Counted from the first letter of the stretch, positions 1 through 9,255 are shown. The stretch: 64,000 nt of DNA from Erysipelotrichaceae bacterium (GCA_017454765.1 JAFTCJ010000006.1:31523-95522), one strand, 5' to 3'. Notes: generated by a model not told the origin, from the letters alone. Numbers and translations are program-made.

Positions 1-2081
1 TCCCGCTGACAGTATCTTTTGAAGAAAAGCTTTATTCCGTAGGCAAGATCCCGGGCGGATTCTTGAGAAGAGAAGGAAGACCTTCCGAGCACGCAACGCT
101 GACGGCAAGACTGATCGACAGACCGATCCGTCCGCTGTTCGCTGAAGGTTTCCGTAATGAAGTGCAGGTCGTCAACACTGTCTTATCGACAGACAATGAC
201 TGTTCACCTGAAATGTCAGCCATGCTGGGTGCATCTCTGGCCATCTGCATTTCCAATATTCCGTTTGACGGTCCGATCGCCGGTGTCAAGGTTGCCTATG
301 TTGACGGCCAGTTCGTCGTCAATCCGACTGTGGAACAGCTGTCCAGATCCCTGATCGATCTGACTGTTGCCGGTACGAAGGAAGCGCTGAACATGGTGGA
401 AGCCGGAGCTCATGAGGTGAGCGAAGAGCTGATGCTGGATGCGCTGATGTTCGGCCATGAGAAGGTCAGAGAACTCTGTGAGATCGAGGAACAGATCATT
501 GCCAAGGTCGGCAAGGAAAAGATGGAAGTCGTTCTTTATGAGATCGACGAGAGAGTCAAGGACTATGTCAATGAAAACGGCAAGAAGAGACTGGAAGAAG
601 CTGTTTCGATCCATGACAAGCTGGAGTCCTATGCCGCTCAGGAAAACATCACCAATGAGATGAAAGAACATTTCGCAAACGACAGCGAGCTGAGTGAAAA
701 AGAAGCAGACAAGCTGGTCAAGCAGACCGGTGAATATTGCACACAGATCATCGCCGATGAAGTCAGAAGACTGATCTCCGATGAAAAGATCAGACCTGAC
801 GGAAGAGCGCTTGACGAGATCAGACCGCTTGATTCGCAAGTTGATCTGCTGCCCAGAGTACATGGTTCAGCCATGTTTACCCGCGGACAGACACAGGTCA
901 TTTCCGTTACGACATTAGGTCCTCTGGGTGATAATCAGATCATCGATGATCTGACGGATGTCGAAGAGAAGAGATTCATGCATCACTACAACTTCCCGCC
1001 TTACTGTGTCGGTGAAGTCGGCAGAATGGGTACACCGGGCAGAAGAGAGATCGGTCACGGTGCGCTGGGCGAAAGAGCTCTGCTGCAGGTCCTTCCGAGT
1101 GAGGAAGAGTTCCCGTATGCGATCAGAACAGTCGCTGAAGTCCTGGAATCCAACGGTTCCAGCTCACAGGCTTCGATCTGTGCCGGTTCCATGTCTCTGA
1201 TGGCAGCCGGTGTTCCGATCAAGGCTCCTGTTGCCGGTGTGGCAATGGGCCTGATCACGACAGGTGAGAACTATTCGATCCTGACAGATATCCAGGGTAT
1301 GGAAGACCACTACGGCGATATGGATTTCAAGGTCGCCGGAACAAGAGAAGGCATCACTGCCTTACAGATGGATATCAAGTGCAAGGGTATCACCAGAGAG
1401 ATCTTCGAAGAAGCACTCGCACAGGCTCACAAGGGCAGGATGGAGATCCTGGACAACATGGCAACAGCGATCGCTGAACCGAGAAGCGAAGTCAGCAAGT
1501 ATGCTCCGAAGATGGTCACCTTCATGATCCCGACAGACAAGATCAGAGAAGTCATCGGTACCGGTGGTAAGGTGATCAACGATATCATTGAGAAATGCGA
1601 TGATGTCAAGATCGATATCGATGATGACGGCAAAGTCGTTATCTACCATACTTCCAAGGAAGCCATTGAAAAGGCCAAGGGCATGATCGATGAAATCACA
1701 AGAGAAGCGAAGATCGGTGAGATCTACGACGCAACTGTTGTCAGACTTGAGAAGTTCGGTGCTTTCGTTGAACTGTTCAAGGGCCAGGATGCGCTCTTAC
1801 ACGTCTCCAAGATCTCTCATGAGAGAGTCGACAAGCCGGAGAGCGTTCTGAAGATCGGTGACAAGATCAGAGTCAAGGTCATGGAGATCGATGAGAAGGG
1901 CAGAGTCAATGTTTCCGCAAAGGAACTGCTGCCTAAACCTGAAAAACAGCAGAACAGCAACAAGAAAGAAAAAGAAAACAAGAAAGAAAAAGAAGATAAG
2001 AAAGAAGAAAAGGTCGAAACGGAAGAGAAAGAAAAGAAAAAGCCTCTCGGTGAGATCAGATTCTTCGGCAAAAAGGATTAA
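1..2081 (+). CDS. pnp: Polyribonucleotide nucleotidyltransferase (PNPase), 5'-truncated by window edge
   Basis: This is a phosphorolytic 3'-5' exoribonuclease of the RNA degradosome. The reading frame is already open at base 3 ([20 protein letters not shown]), so the true start lies upstream; 692 residues are visible. Seen: the first RNase PH core with the RPIRPLF motif, a helical linker, the second RNase PH core ([26 protein letters not shown]), a KH domain with a GTGGK loop at about visible residue 518, and an S1 domain at about 573-642. The C-terminus carries a Lys/Glu-rich low-complexity tail of about 40 residues before [12 protein letters not shown]; such charged tails vary between species. 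A strong terminator hairpin follows the stop at once. The assignment is certain. Confidence 0.97.
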   Translation, partial: PLTVSFEEKLYSVGKIPGGFLRREGRPSEHATLTARLIDRPIRPLFAEGFRNEVQVVNTVLSTDNDCSPEMSAMLGASLAICISNIPFDGPIAGVKVAYVDGQFVVNPTVEQLSRSLIDLTVAGTKEALNMVEAGAHEVSEELMLDALMFGHEKVRELCEIEEQIIAKVGKEKMEVVLYEIDERVKDYVNENGKKRLEEAVSIHDKLESYAAQENITNEMKEHFANDSELSEKEADKLVKQTGEYCTQIIADEVRRLISDEKIRPDGRALDEIRPLDSQVDLLPRVHGSAMFTRGQTQVISVTTLGPLGDNQIIDDLTDVEEKRFMHHYNFPPYCVGEVGRMGTPGRREIGHGALGERALLQVLPSEEEFPYAIRTVAEVLESNGSSSQASICAGSMSLMAAGVPIKAPVAGVAMGLITTGENYSILTDIQGMEDHYGDMDFKVAGTREGITALQMDIKCKGITREIFEEALAQAHKGRMEILDNMATAIAEPRSEVSKYAPKMVTFMIPTDKIREVIGTGGKVINDIIEKCDDVKIDIDDDGKVVIYHTSKEAIEKAKGMIDEITREAKIGEIYDATVVRLEKFGAFVELFKGQDALLHVSKISHERVDKPESVLKIGDKIRVKVMEIDEKGRVNVSAKELLPKPEKQQNSNKKEKENKKEKEDKKEEKVETEEKEKKKPLGEIRFFGKKD

Positions 2082-2087
2082 TGAATG

Positions 2088-2119
2088 AAAATACCGGTTC
2101 CCAGGAACCGGTATTTTTT
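2088..2119. terminator. Bidirectional terminator between pnp and the M24 peptidase gene
   Basis: A 12-13 bp stem (AATACCGGTTCC pairing with GGAACCGGTATT) has a 2-base apex and is followed by a run of T. A-rich sequence on the left flank lets it also serve the convergent minus-strand gene. Confidence 0.9.
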
Positions 2120-2120
2120 C

Positions 2121-3191
2121 TTATATGATTTCGATATCGTGAGGATAGCGGTTGAGGATCTCACAGCCGTCTTCAGTCACGATGACCAGATCTTCGATGC
2201 GGCAGCCGAGTGTTTGCGGATCGTAGATGCCCGGTTCGATCGAGAAGACATTGCCGGGAACAGTCAGATCCTTGAAGGAAGCAGACACGTCGCCGTACTC
2301 ATGATCTTCAATGCCGATGAAGTGACCCAGGCGGTGGGTGAAGTATTTCCCGTAGCCGCCGTTTTCGATCACGTCTCTGGCCGTCTTGTCGATATCACAG
2401 AGTCTGACACCGGCTTTCACATACTTTTCGGCATCCTCATTGGCTTTTCTGACCAGATCATAGACTGTTTTCTGAATTTCACTTGGCCCTTGTTCAAAGA
2501 AGAAGGTCCTGGTCATATCGGAGCAGTAGGAATGATAGACGCAGCCCACATCGAACAGTACGGCATCCCCTTTTTTCAGTCTGGTGTCATCCGGCATGTG
2601 ATGGGGATCGGCGGCGTTTTTTCCGAACGCGACGATCGGTTCAAATGAATAGCCTTCCGCTCCCAGTTCCAGATAGATGTCCAGCATCTGATCGGCGATC
2701 TGTTTTTCACTGACACCTTCATAGACGAGTTTTTTAAAGCGTCCCATCGCCTCATCGTTGATCTGCGATGCTTTGCGTAAAAGGTCGAGTTCTTCCTCGT
2801 CTTTGACTGCTCTGGTATGATCAACGGCGAAAGAGCCGTTCAGGAAGCCTTTTGCGATCTTTCTTTCCTGCATCGGCAGCAGGAATCTGGCTGTCAGGCA
2901 TTTGTCGACGCCGAGAATGATGCCTGGATCGATATGTTCAGACAGGATCTGAAACAGATCATCACTGTCGGAATAGGAGACGATCTCTATATCATCGCTC
3001 TTATCGATCGGGAACAGTGTGTTCAGAAAGAGTTTTGTTTTCTTTCCTTTCTGCAAAAGCAGTCCCAGGAAGCGTTCTCCCGGGTAGATCTTCCTGCCGA
3101 TCAGATAATAGATCGCATTGGGATCGCTCACAAGCAGTGCATCCGCATTTTCCAGTTTCTGAAGCACTCGGTCGGTTCTTGTCTGTTTCAT
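2121..3191 (-). CDS. M24 family metallopeptidase (Xaa-Pro aminopeptidase / prolidase type)
   Basis: A 356-residue cytoplasmic aminopeptidase P/prolidase-type enzyme that would release residues next to proline in peptides. Seen: an N-terminal creatinase-like domain and a C-terminal pita-bread domain. All five expected metal ligands are present: Asp residues in DVGCVYHSYCSDMTR, His in HRLGHFIG, Glu in FSIEPGIY (about 319) and Glu in GCRIEDLV (about 333). There is no signal peptide. The start is supported by GGAG 8 bases upstream, and a TATAAT box lies further up at 3220-3225. It is divergent from the DUF885 lipoprotein gene. Whether it prefers dipeptides (PepQ) or longer Xaa-Pro peptides cannot be told from motifs. 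Confidence 0.92.
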   Translation of the reverse strand: MKQTRTDRVLQKLENADALLVSDPNAIYYLIGRKIYPGERFLGLLLQKGKKTKLFLNTLFPIDKSDDIEIVSYSDSDDLFQILSEHIDPGIILGVDKCLTARFLLPMQERKIAKGFLNGSFAVDHTRAVKDEEELDLLRKASQINDEAMGRFKKLVYEGVSEKQIADQMLDIYLELGAEGYSFEPIVAFGKNAADPHHMPDDTRLKKGDAVLFDVGCVYHSYCSDMTRTFFFEQGPSEIQKTVYDLVRKANEDAEKYVKAGVRLCDIDKTARDVIENGGYGKYFTHRLGHFIGIEDHEYGDVSASFKDLTVPGNVFSIEPGIYDPQTLGCRIEDLVIVTEDGCEILNRYPHDIEII

Positions 3192-3219
3192 AGGATATTC
3201 TCCGTTCTTCTACAATGGT

Positions 3220-3257
3220 ATTATAGCCGATATTATGGGGAGTATTTAGGTTATAAT
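3220..3257. promoter_or_regulatory. Divergent -10 boxes for the peptidase and lipoprotein genes
   Basis: TATAAT lies on the minus strand at 3225-3220 and on the plus strand at 3252-3257, facing outward towards the two start codons. No convincing -35 hexamer was found for either. Confidence 0.55.
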
Positions 3258-3278
3258 TGAAGAATGAAGGTGAATGTT

Positions 3279-5108
3279 ATGAAAAAGTTATTAGTATTAC
3301 TGATGATTCTTCTGCTTCTGACTTCCTGTGCAGGTAAGAAATCTTCCAAAAACGATCCTGTTTCACAGGACGGAAAATATTATATTCAGAAGATAAAGGA
3401 GTATGAGGTCAGAAAGAAGAATACGGCCAATACCACGGATAACAAGGAGTTCGATGCTTTCCTGGACAAGGTCTTTGTGGAAGCCATGGAAGCCGATTAC
3501 ATGACCATGCATTTCAATGTCATCGACTACAAGAGCTACGGCATCGATAAGCCGCCGGTGGATCTGGGTGAGCTGTCTTATTCTTTTGATGAAGAAAACT
3601 TCAATTATATGAAAGATCAGCTGGAGGAGCTGCAGGGTTTTGATTTCGATTCCCTGTCTTACCGCCAGCAGTACGACTATGAGGCTCTGGAGTATTCCCT
3701 GTATGAGACACTGGCAGATTACTGCTACTACAGATATAATTTCCTGGTCTCCACCGGAAGCTGTCTTCCGGAGAACCTGATCTCCAATTTTACCGATTAT
3801 ACGTTCTATGATGCGGAGTCAGTCGATGATTATCTGACTTGTCTGAAAGATATCGACCGTTATCTGGATGATATGCTGACTTATACTCAAGCACAGGCCA
3901 AGGATAAGCTGGGACCTCTGGATTCCTGGATCGACTATACTCAAGATGCCTGCAAGGGCGTTCTCAACAAGACTGAGGACAATGAACTCATCGTTTCTTT
4001 CGACAAGCGTCTGGCGCAGCTCGACTGGCTCAGTGATTCCCAGAAGGAAGCTTACAGCAAGGAAAACAGGGAAACTGTCCTGAACGAAGTCCTTCCGGCT
4101 TATCAGAAGGTTCTCGATGAAATCGAAAAGTACAGAGGAAAGAAAAAGACCAACGACTATGCGCTGTATAAACTGGATAAGGATTACGCGGAACTGGTCT
4201 ATATCCTCAGGGGAAGCAACAACAAGGATCTGGAGACTGTTTTCCAGGAACTCAAGGACAATCTGTCCCTTTTGGAAGCAGAATATGTTTCCTGTTTCTA
4301 TGATTCCGATGCCTATGAGAAGTATCAGGAAGCCATGGATGGGAAAGGTGCCGTGTCTTTGGTCGGAAAGGACTGTCTGGAATATCTTCGTCTGAATCTG
4401 GTCACTTACTTCCCTGATCTGGGCGATGTGGAATATACCGTCGAGGAACTCGATCCGGATACGGCACCTTCGACCGTGATCGCTTACTACTGGCCCTCAC
4501 CGATCGATAACCACAACCAGAATATCATCCGTACCAATCCGAACAACATGTCTCCCGGTTATGAGACTTACGGAACGCTTGCGCATGAGGGCTTCCCGGG
4601 CCATCTGTACCAGCATGTTTATTATTACAAAACCAATCCGCACAATTTCCGCAGTGCGATCGGCTTTATCGGCTATACCGAAGGCTGGGCCGTCAATTCG
4701 CAGTACTATGCCTTCCAGTTTGCGGATATCGGAAGTGCATATGCTGCAGCAGCCGTTTCCTTCGAGGATGCCTACTACTTCATCCTGTATTCGATCATCG
4801 ATATGGGCGTCAACTATTTCGGATGGACAGCCAAGGATATCAGCAAGTCTTTTGAAGAGGAATCCATGCTGTTCAACTTCTCGGAGTCCGATGCGAATTA
4901 CTTCCGTAATTTCCTGATCGAGATGCCGGGCACTTACTGCTCCTACGGTATCGGTTCTTCCAATTTCATGACTCTGTGTCAGGAGACCCAGAACAAGATG
5001 GGCGACCGATTTGACTTTGTTTCATATCATGACGCTCTGCTGAAAAACGGACCGTTGCCTTTCAATATCCTGGAAGGTGCAGTGGAAGAGTATATTTCAG
5101 CTCACTGA
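3279..5108 (+). CDS. DUF885 family lipoprotein, predicted zinc metallopeptidase
   Basis: A 609-residue surface lipoprotein. The start at 3279 is chosen because AAGGTG lies 6 bases before it and it gives a clean signal peptide MKKLLVLLMILLLLTSC with lipobox LTSC; the in-frame ATG at 3264 lacks a site. Seen: the DUF885 hallmark HEGFPGH at about residues 436-442, and TEGWAVNSQYYAF about 30 residues later, which together look like a gluzincin-type zinc site. The middle is rich in Tyr, Asp and Glu helices, as usual in the family. The substrate is unknown; DUF885 proteins are predicted peptidases. Its stop overlaps by 7 bases the stop of the convergent BspA-like gene, and no terminator hairpin separates them. 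Confidence 0.9.
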   Translation: MKKLLVLLMILLLLTSCAGKKSSKNDPVSQDGKYYIQKIKEYEVRKKNTANTTDNKEFDAFLDKVFVEAMEADYMTMHFNVIDYKSYGIDKPPVDLGELSYSFDEENFNYMKDQLEELQGFDFDSLSYRQQYDYEALEYSLYETLADYCYYRYNFLVSTGSCLPENLISNFTDYTFYDAESVDDYLTCLKDIDRYLDDMLTYTQAQAKDKLGPLDSWIDYTQDACKGVLNKTEDNELIVSFDKRLAQLDWLSDSQKEAYSKENRETVLNEVLPAYQKVLDEIEKYRGKKKTNDYALYKLDKDYAELVYILRGSNNKDLETVFQELKDNLSLLEAEYVSCFYDSDAYEKYQEAMDGKGAVSLVGKDCLEYLRLNLVTYFPDLGDVEYTVEELDPDTAPSTVIAYYWPSPIDNHNQNIIRTNPNNMSPGYETYGTLAHEGFPGHLYQHVYYYKTNPHNFRSAIGFIGYTEGWAVNSQYYAFQFADIGSAYAAAAVSFEDAYYFILYSIIDMGVNYFGWTAKDISKSFEEESMLFNFSESDANYFRNFLIEMPGTYCSYGIGSSNFMTLCQETQNKMGDRFDFVSYHDALLKNGPLPFNILEGAVEEYISAH

Positions 5109-6793
5109 TACCAGTCGGGGACCGGGCTTGAGATCAGAGATCCCGCATTGTCTCCGAATGTTTCCGTCATATTCAAGACACTGGACACGTTCCAGTGTTT
5201 TAATTTGTCAATGTCAAAGCGGTAAGTCCCGTAGAAGGCATAGGAGATATCTTCAAGAGAATCTGTATTCCAGGCAGACAGATCACAGCTGAGATACTGG
5301 TTTTCATAGAAGATGTATGAAATGTCTTTCAAAGATGAAGTATCCAGGGAACCGATGCCGATGATATCCGTAAGAGGAGATAGTCTTCCGGTCTCAGTGA
5401 AACGAAACATCGAGGATGCGCTGATGAGATTTCCGCTGTCCCAGCCGCTGATATCTAAAACGGTCAGTGTATAGGAGTTTTCAAACATGTGGGACATGTC
5501 TCTTACACTGCTGACATCCCAGCCGTCAAGATCAAGTACAGAAGGAAGGGCGGATGCACTGTTCTGGAACATGTAGGACAGATCTTCACAGGCATCAGAG
5601 ACTTCCCAGAGGGAGATATCGCCGCAGGAAACAAGTTCCGCTGTATTGGAAAACATGTAGGCAAAGCTGTTGACGTTTTCAACGTTCCAGCCGGAGAGGT
5701 CACCGACCGATGAAAGTTTGGAACAGTTGCGGAAGAGTTTCGACATGTCTGTGACATCATCGGTCTGCCAAAGGGAAAGATCGCCGATGTTTCTGAGCTT
5801 GCTGCAGGAGTCGAAGAGACCGGAAAGATCTTCACATTCTGACAGATCCCAGCCATCGAGATTTCCTGTGCTCGTGAGTGAAGCACAGCCCGCAAACATG
5901 TCTTTGAAGCTTTCAACGGATGAAACATCCCACGAAGTAAGCGAGAGGGTCTTCAGTCTGAAACAGAAAGCAAACATGGAACGCATGTCCGTGACCGATG
6001 AAGTATCCCAATTACTGATCCTGATCGTTGTGATATCAAGGCAGTTGCTGAAAAGATAACTCATATCACTGATGTTTTGCGTATCCATATCTTCCAGATC
6101 ACCGATCACGGACAGAAGATGGTTATCGGAAAACATTCCGCTGATATTGCGGCATTGTGAGAAGTCGACACAGTCAAGATCGCTGATCGAAGTCAGTGAT
6201 GAAAGACCTGAAAAAGCCCCGGACATGTTTTCATTGGCGATCATCGGTTCACTCCTGCTATTGGAAATGATCACATCACCTCCGTCGATATAAAGTAAGA
6301 TCGAATCATCCTGGGCTAAAGAAACGTCATAAGATGCATTGAAACTGACCATGTCATTGGAAAAGGTGATGCTTTGAGGATCGATATCCGAAAGGATCTG
6401 ATTGAGCTGTGTTCCGGGGATCAGGACATTGGACGGGTAATGGTGTTCCAGACCGATCGTGACCATCAGATCGCAGCTCCAGTCTCCTGCCGGGAGTTCT
6501 GTCGTATGGATCGTGACCGTTCTTGACGATTCATCTCCGGCTTCATAGCTGATGTGGTTTCCCGAAAGAGTACCGCTGATATCGTCTCTGCCGTGAGAAT
6601 CACTCAGTGAAAAAGAATCAGGCAGATCGATGTAAAGCGTCTCATCGGGATCGAGATTGTTTTCCGTCACGATGATCTGAAAAGACTGTGTCTCATTCAG
6701 GTCCACAGACTGCGGTATCTGTATCACATAGGAATCGTCACAGGGGGCCGTGAGAGATAATATCAGAACAATGCCAGAAAAAGATTTAAACAT
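5102..6793 (-). CDS. BspA-like leucine-rich-repeat (DUF285) surface protein
   Basis: A 563-residue exported protein. The start at 6793 is favoured by AGGGGG six bases upstream; a longer frame from 6814 lacks a site. A hydrophobic N-terminus (FSGIVLILSLTAP) is followed by a beta-rich domain of about 100 residues resembling the small secreted protein of the same operon (YVIQIPQSVDL... and LPAGDWSCDLMVTIGLE). About 14 DUF285/BspA-type repeats follow, with units such as NWDTSSVTDMRSMFAFC and GWDVSSVRDMSHMFENS. BspA-type repeats are known in adhesins and mycoplasma surface proteins. I see no LPXTG, SLH or choline-binding anchor, so attachment is unexplained. It overlaps the preceding small gene by 8 bases, suggesting translational coupling. 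Confidence 0.88.
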   Translation of the reverse strand: MFKSFSGIVLILSLTAPCDDSYVIQIPQSVDLNETQSFQIIVTENNLDPDETLYIDLPDSFSLSDSHGRDDISGTLSGNHISYEAGDESSRTVTIHTTELPAGDWSCDLMVTIGLEHHYPSNVLIPGTQLNQILSDIDPQSITFSNDMVSFNASYDVSLAQDDSILLYIDGGDVIISNSRSEPMIANENMSGAFSGLSSLTSISDLDCVDFSQCRNISGMFSDNHLLSVIGDLEDMDTQNISDMSYLFSNCLDITTIRISNWDTSSVTDMRSMFAFCFRLKTLSLTSWDVSSVESFKDMFAGCASLTSTGNLDGWDLSECEDLSGLFDSCSKLRNIGDLSLWQTDDVTDMSKLFRNCSKLSSVGDLSGWNVENVNSFAYMFSNTAELVSCGDISLWEVSDACEDLSYMFQNSASALPSVLDLDGWDVSSVRDMSHMFENSYTLTVLDISGWDSGNLISASSMFRFTETGRLSPLTDIIGIGSLDTSSLKDISYIFYENQYLSCDLSAWNTDSLEDISYAFYGTYRFDIDKLKHWNVSSVLNMTETFGDNAGSLISSPVPDWYQ

Positions 6794-7037
6794 AAGCGAC
6801 CCCCTGTGAAGCAATAGGAAGAACCGGACACCGGTGTGAAAAAAACAAATATGGTGTGTATGAGCAGAAAGGTTGTGGAGAATCCGATAAATCGGTGCCC
6901 GGCAATATATCAGACCGGATCATAAGACATGTTCCGGAATGTTTCGTGTGTTTTGTTTTTTCTTGATCATAAGCCTGCAGAGTGAAAGGGGAAGACGTCA
7001 GGCTTATGATGAAGAAGACAAAGATCATCTTTTTCAT
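6786..7037 (-). CDS. Short secreted peptide, unknown function
   Basis: An 83-residue ORF with a strong AAGGAG site 5 bases before the ATG and a plausible signal peptide (MKKMIFVFFIISLTSSPFTL, then QAYDQ). The mature part is about 60 residues, carries three cysteines and a short hydrophobic stretch, and resembles nothing I recognise. Its stop codon lies just inside the start of the BspA-like gene, so it may act as a coupled leader peptide. It could also be the stump of a longer gene broken by frameshift. The site, the signal peptide and the overlap argue it is translated. Confidence 0.55.
   Translation of the reverse strand: MKKMIFVFFIISLTSSPFTLQAYDQEKTKHTKHSGTCLMIRSDILPGTDLSDSPQPFCSYTPYLFFSHRCPVLPIASQGVAYV
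6967..7009. repeat. 11-bp inverted repeat within the short secreted ORF
   Basis: TCATAAGCCTG at 6967-6977 is matched perfectly by its reverse complement at 6999-7009, with a 21-base loop. In the mRNA it would form a strong hairpin over the signal-peptide codons. There is no T-run, so it is not a terminator. Confidence 0.6.
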
Positions 7038-7050
7038 CTTTTCTCCTTGT

Positions 7051-7071
7051 ATCAGGGATGCAGGCCCTGAT
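7051..7071. repeat. Hairpin between the secreted beta-rich gene and the short peptide gene
   Basis: ATCAGGG and CCCTGAT flank a 7-base loop. On the minus strand it lies after the stop of the upstream gene and just before the AAGGAG of the short peptide gene, with no T-run. It may be an mRNA-stabilising or translation-tuning hairpin. Confidence 0.45.
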
Positions 7072-7082
7072 GTGTTTTTGAT

Positions 7083-7553
7083 TTAGTCCGCCGGGATATT
7101 TTCCAAAGCGATCACGATCGGCAGATTGTAGCTGTAGTTGCCGGCAGCCAGTGCAGCATGGGTGACAGTGAAGACTGACTTGATGCTGTCGCTGTAGTTT
7201 GCTTCCAGAGTGTCGGCTGCGAAGGTTCCGCCTGAGACATTGAGCGTCAGAGCGTAGCTTCTGTTACTTCCGTTGATGGTATCGGCCAGGGTATGGGTTC
7301 CGCTTCCGACACTGACAGAGAGCTGTTTGTCGGCAGCGATAGAGCCTTTGGCGAATACGTTGAACGTTGTTGAAGTCGCTGATACGTCGACTCTCAAAGG
7401 CAGTTTGACGGTGTATTGGGATGCGACTGCCGCATAGAGTTCGACGGTCGCTGATTCACCGGTAACTTCATTGTCGTTCTGATCGGCGAATACCGTAGAA
7501 GGCATCGCGATCATCAGCATTGATACGAATAATAGTGTTAAGATCTTTTTCAT
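7083..7553 (-). CDS. Secreted beta-rich protein, unknown function
   Basis: A 156-residue protein with a clear signal peptide (MKKILTLLFVSMLMIAMPSTVFA, cleavage after VFA likely). The mature part is rich in Ser, Thr, Ala and Val with alternating hydrophobic residues, as expected of a beta-sandwich. Key segments are YTVKLPLRVDVSA near the start and LAAGNYSYNLPIVIALE at the end. The same two landmarks occur in the N-terminal domain of the BspA-like protein two genes downstream. AAGGAG precedes the start. It lies second in the surface operon, 9 bases after the membrane-anchored protein gene. It may be a fibre or scaffold subunit; this is inference. Confidence 0.7.
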   Translation of the reverse strand: MKKILTLLFVSMLMIAMPSTVFADQNDNEVTGESATVELYAAVASQYTVKLPLRVDVSATSTTFNVFAKGSIAADKQLSVSVGSGTHTLADTINGSNRSYALTLNVSGGTFAADTLEANYSDSIKSVFTVTHAALAAGNYSYNLPIVIALENIPAD

Positions 7554-7562
7554 GTTTGCTCC

Positions 7563-8051
7563 TTACTTTCTGATCAGGACATCCTGTTTCTGCTGTACGC
7601 CGGACCATAAGAGGGCTTTGCTGTCCATGTCATAGGAAGAGATCGAATAGGTCAGCGTATGTTCACCTGCATTTAAACAGCTGAAGGCATCGAAGTCTTC
7701 CATCTTGCCCGGTGCGATGAGATCGCTGCTGAAGAGGACTTCATCGTCATAAAGCACATCGAAACTGAGGAATACCTGATTTTCTGATGGATTGATCAGA
7801 TAAATGAAGGGTTCGTTTTTATCCAGAGTCAGACATCCGAATCCCATCAGTTCCGTATATGCCTCTTCCTGTTTTTCTTTATCTGTCGGCAGGACGATGT
7901 CTTTCTGATTTTCCGAGACTTTGAGGTCGCATGAGACCTGTGTCTTTTTCAATGTCTTCACAACGAAGAAACTGCCGAATCCGATGACCAGGATCAGTAC
8001 GCAGATGAGTACGAGGATCAGGTCCTGTTTTGACTGTCTTTTTTCTTTCAT
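7563..8051 (-). CDS. Single-pass membrane protein with extracellular beta domain
   Basis: A 162-residue protein: a short basic cytoplasmic N-terminus (MKEKRQSKQD), one membrane helix (LILVLICVLILVIGFGSFFVV) and an outer domain of about 125 residues. Segments such as YLINPSENQVFLSFDVLYDD and LNAGEHTLTYSIS suggest a beta-sandwich. The start has AAGGAG upstream. It is the first gene of the surface operon that continues to the secreted protein, the short peptide and the BspA-like protein. No enzyme motif is visible. It could anchor or assemble the secreted partners. Confidence 0.7.
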   Translation of the reverse strand: MKEKRQSKQDLILVLICVLILVIGFGSFFVVKTLKKTQVSCDLKVSENQKDIVLPTDKEKQEEAYTELMGFGCLTLDKNEPFIYLINPSENQVFLSFDVLYDDEVLFSSDLIAPGKMEDFDAFSCLNAGEHTLTYSISSYDMDSKALLWSGVQQKQDVLIRK

Positions 8052-8121
8052 AAAATTTCTCCTTCATATCTTTATTCGCCGGAAAAAGGGCAAAATCCTA
8101 ATTATTTCTTCGATTTTGCAT

Positions 8122-8149
8122 AAAAAAAGTCATATTTCTATGACTTTTG
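8122..8149 (-). terminator. Terminator downstream of alr
   Basis: On the minus strand AAAAGTCATA pairs with TATGACTTTT around a GAAA loop, followed by more T. It separates alr from the surface operon. Confidence 0.85.
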
Positions 8150-8172
8150 CGTGTTTTATATCTGTTTTCGGC

Positions 8173-9249
8173 TTAAAAACGGGGATCGATCCTGGCGATG
8201 ACCTGGTGATCCTTGAGATAGTAGCGGGTCAGACGATCCGATAAAGAGGTAAAGAGTTCATATGTGATCGTTCCGAGCTGTCCGGCTCTTTCTTCGACAT
8301 CGATATGTCCTCCCAGCAGTTCGACCTTGCATCCGACCGGGTGGTATGAATCGGTCAGGATCATCATCTGGTCCATGCAGATGCTGCCGACGATCGTGCC
8401 GTATTCGTTTTCACAATAGGCTTTCATGCCGGTATTGCTGCGGTAAAAACCGTCTGCGTAACCGATCGGGACAGTCAGCAGCCAGCCGTTTCCGTCGCTG
8501 GTGTAATGTCTGCCGTAGGATACGGTCTCTCCTGCCTGCAGTTTTTTGACCATGCTGACTTCGGAGCAGAGCTTCATGCAGGGCTTCAGCTCGCTTTCAT
8601 GTGCACTGTAGCCCAGCAATCCCAGTCCGATGCGCTGGGCATTGCAGATATCATCATCGATCAATAAGGAAGCATCGGTCGCTGACATATGGATGTAACG
8701 GAAATCATAATTCAGGCCAAGGATGCATTCTTTAAAGGAAGCGTACTGTTTTCTGGAGTATTCCTCATCAAAATCGGCAGAAGAGAAATGCGACATGACG
8801 CCTTCGACAAGAGCGCCTTTTTCGATCAGCAGATCCAGGATTTGTTTTGCTTCTTCGATCTCGATGCCGATCCGGTTCATGCCGGTATCGATCTTGAGGT
8901 GGACTTTCACGTCTTTGAGATCTGTCTTTTCGACGAATTCTCTGCTCAGGGTGACGATCGAGATATCGTTTTCCCTGATGAGATCCATCACCGAAGAAGG
9001 AACGCATCCCAGGACCAGGATTTTGTCATCGATCCCGTTGTGACGCAGGTTAAGTGCTTCGTCCAGGGAAGATACGGCAAAGAAAGATACGCCGGCTTCT
9101 TTCAGTGTTTTTACTTCGGCAAGTGCACCGATTCCGTAGCCGTTTGCTTTGACGACACCGATCAGCTGTTTGCCGTTACGCTCCATGAAATACCTCGCAT
9201 TGGCTTTCAGAGCATCCAGATCAACTTCGATATATGAATTTCTGTACAT
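8173..9249 (-). CDS. alr: Alanine racemase
   Basis: A 358-residue PLP enzyme interconverting L- and D-alanine for peptidoglycan. Seen: the PLP-lysine motif VVKANGYG near residue 36 in the TIM-barrel domain, and the C-terminal beta domain with SYGRHYTSD, GYADGFYR and the CMDQMM segment before the second-half active-site residues. Length is normal for the family. The start ATG at 9249 has no Shine-Dalgarno sequence; a TAAAAT box ends 6 bases before it, so the mRNA is probably leaderless. It is divergent from the zinc-ribbon protein gene and closed by its own terminator. Confidence 0.96.
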   Translation of the reverse strand: MYRNSYIEVDLDALKANARYFMERNGKQLIGVVKANGYGIGALAEVKTLKEAGVSFFAVSSLDEALNLRHNGIDDKILVLGCVPSSVMDLIRENDISIVTLSREFVEKTDLKDVKVHLKIDTGMNRIGIEIEEAKQILDLLIEKGALVEGVMSHFSSADFDEEYSRKQYASFKECILGLNYDFRYIHMSATDASLLIDDDICNAQRIGLGLLGYSAHESELKPCMKLCSEVSMVKKLQAGETVSYGRHYTSDGNGWLLTVPIGYADGFYRSNTGMKAYCENEYGTIVGSICMDQMMILTDSYHPVGCKVELLGGHIDVEERAGQLGTITYELFTSLSDRLTRYYLKDHQVIARIDPRF

Positions 9250-9255
9250 ACATTC

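Noticed and set aside
216..863. 215-codon minus-strand ORF inside pnp
   Set aside because: Shadow of the certain PNPase frame.
1945..2070. Lys/Glu-rich tail of PNPase as a frameshift artefact
   Set aside because: The frame continues to a natural stop followed by a terminator, and charged tails are common in PNPases.
5102..6300. DNA tandem repeat in the BspA-like gene
   Set aside because: The repetition is at the protein level; the DNA units are too diverged to be recent tandem duplications.
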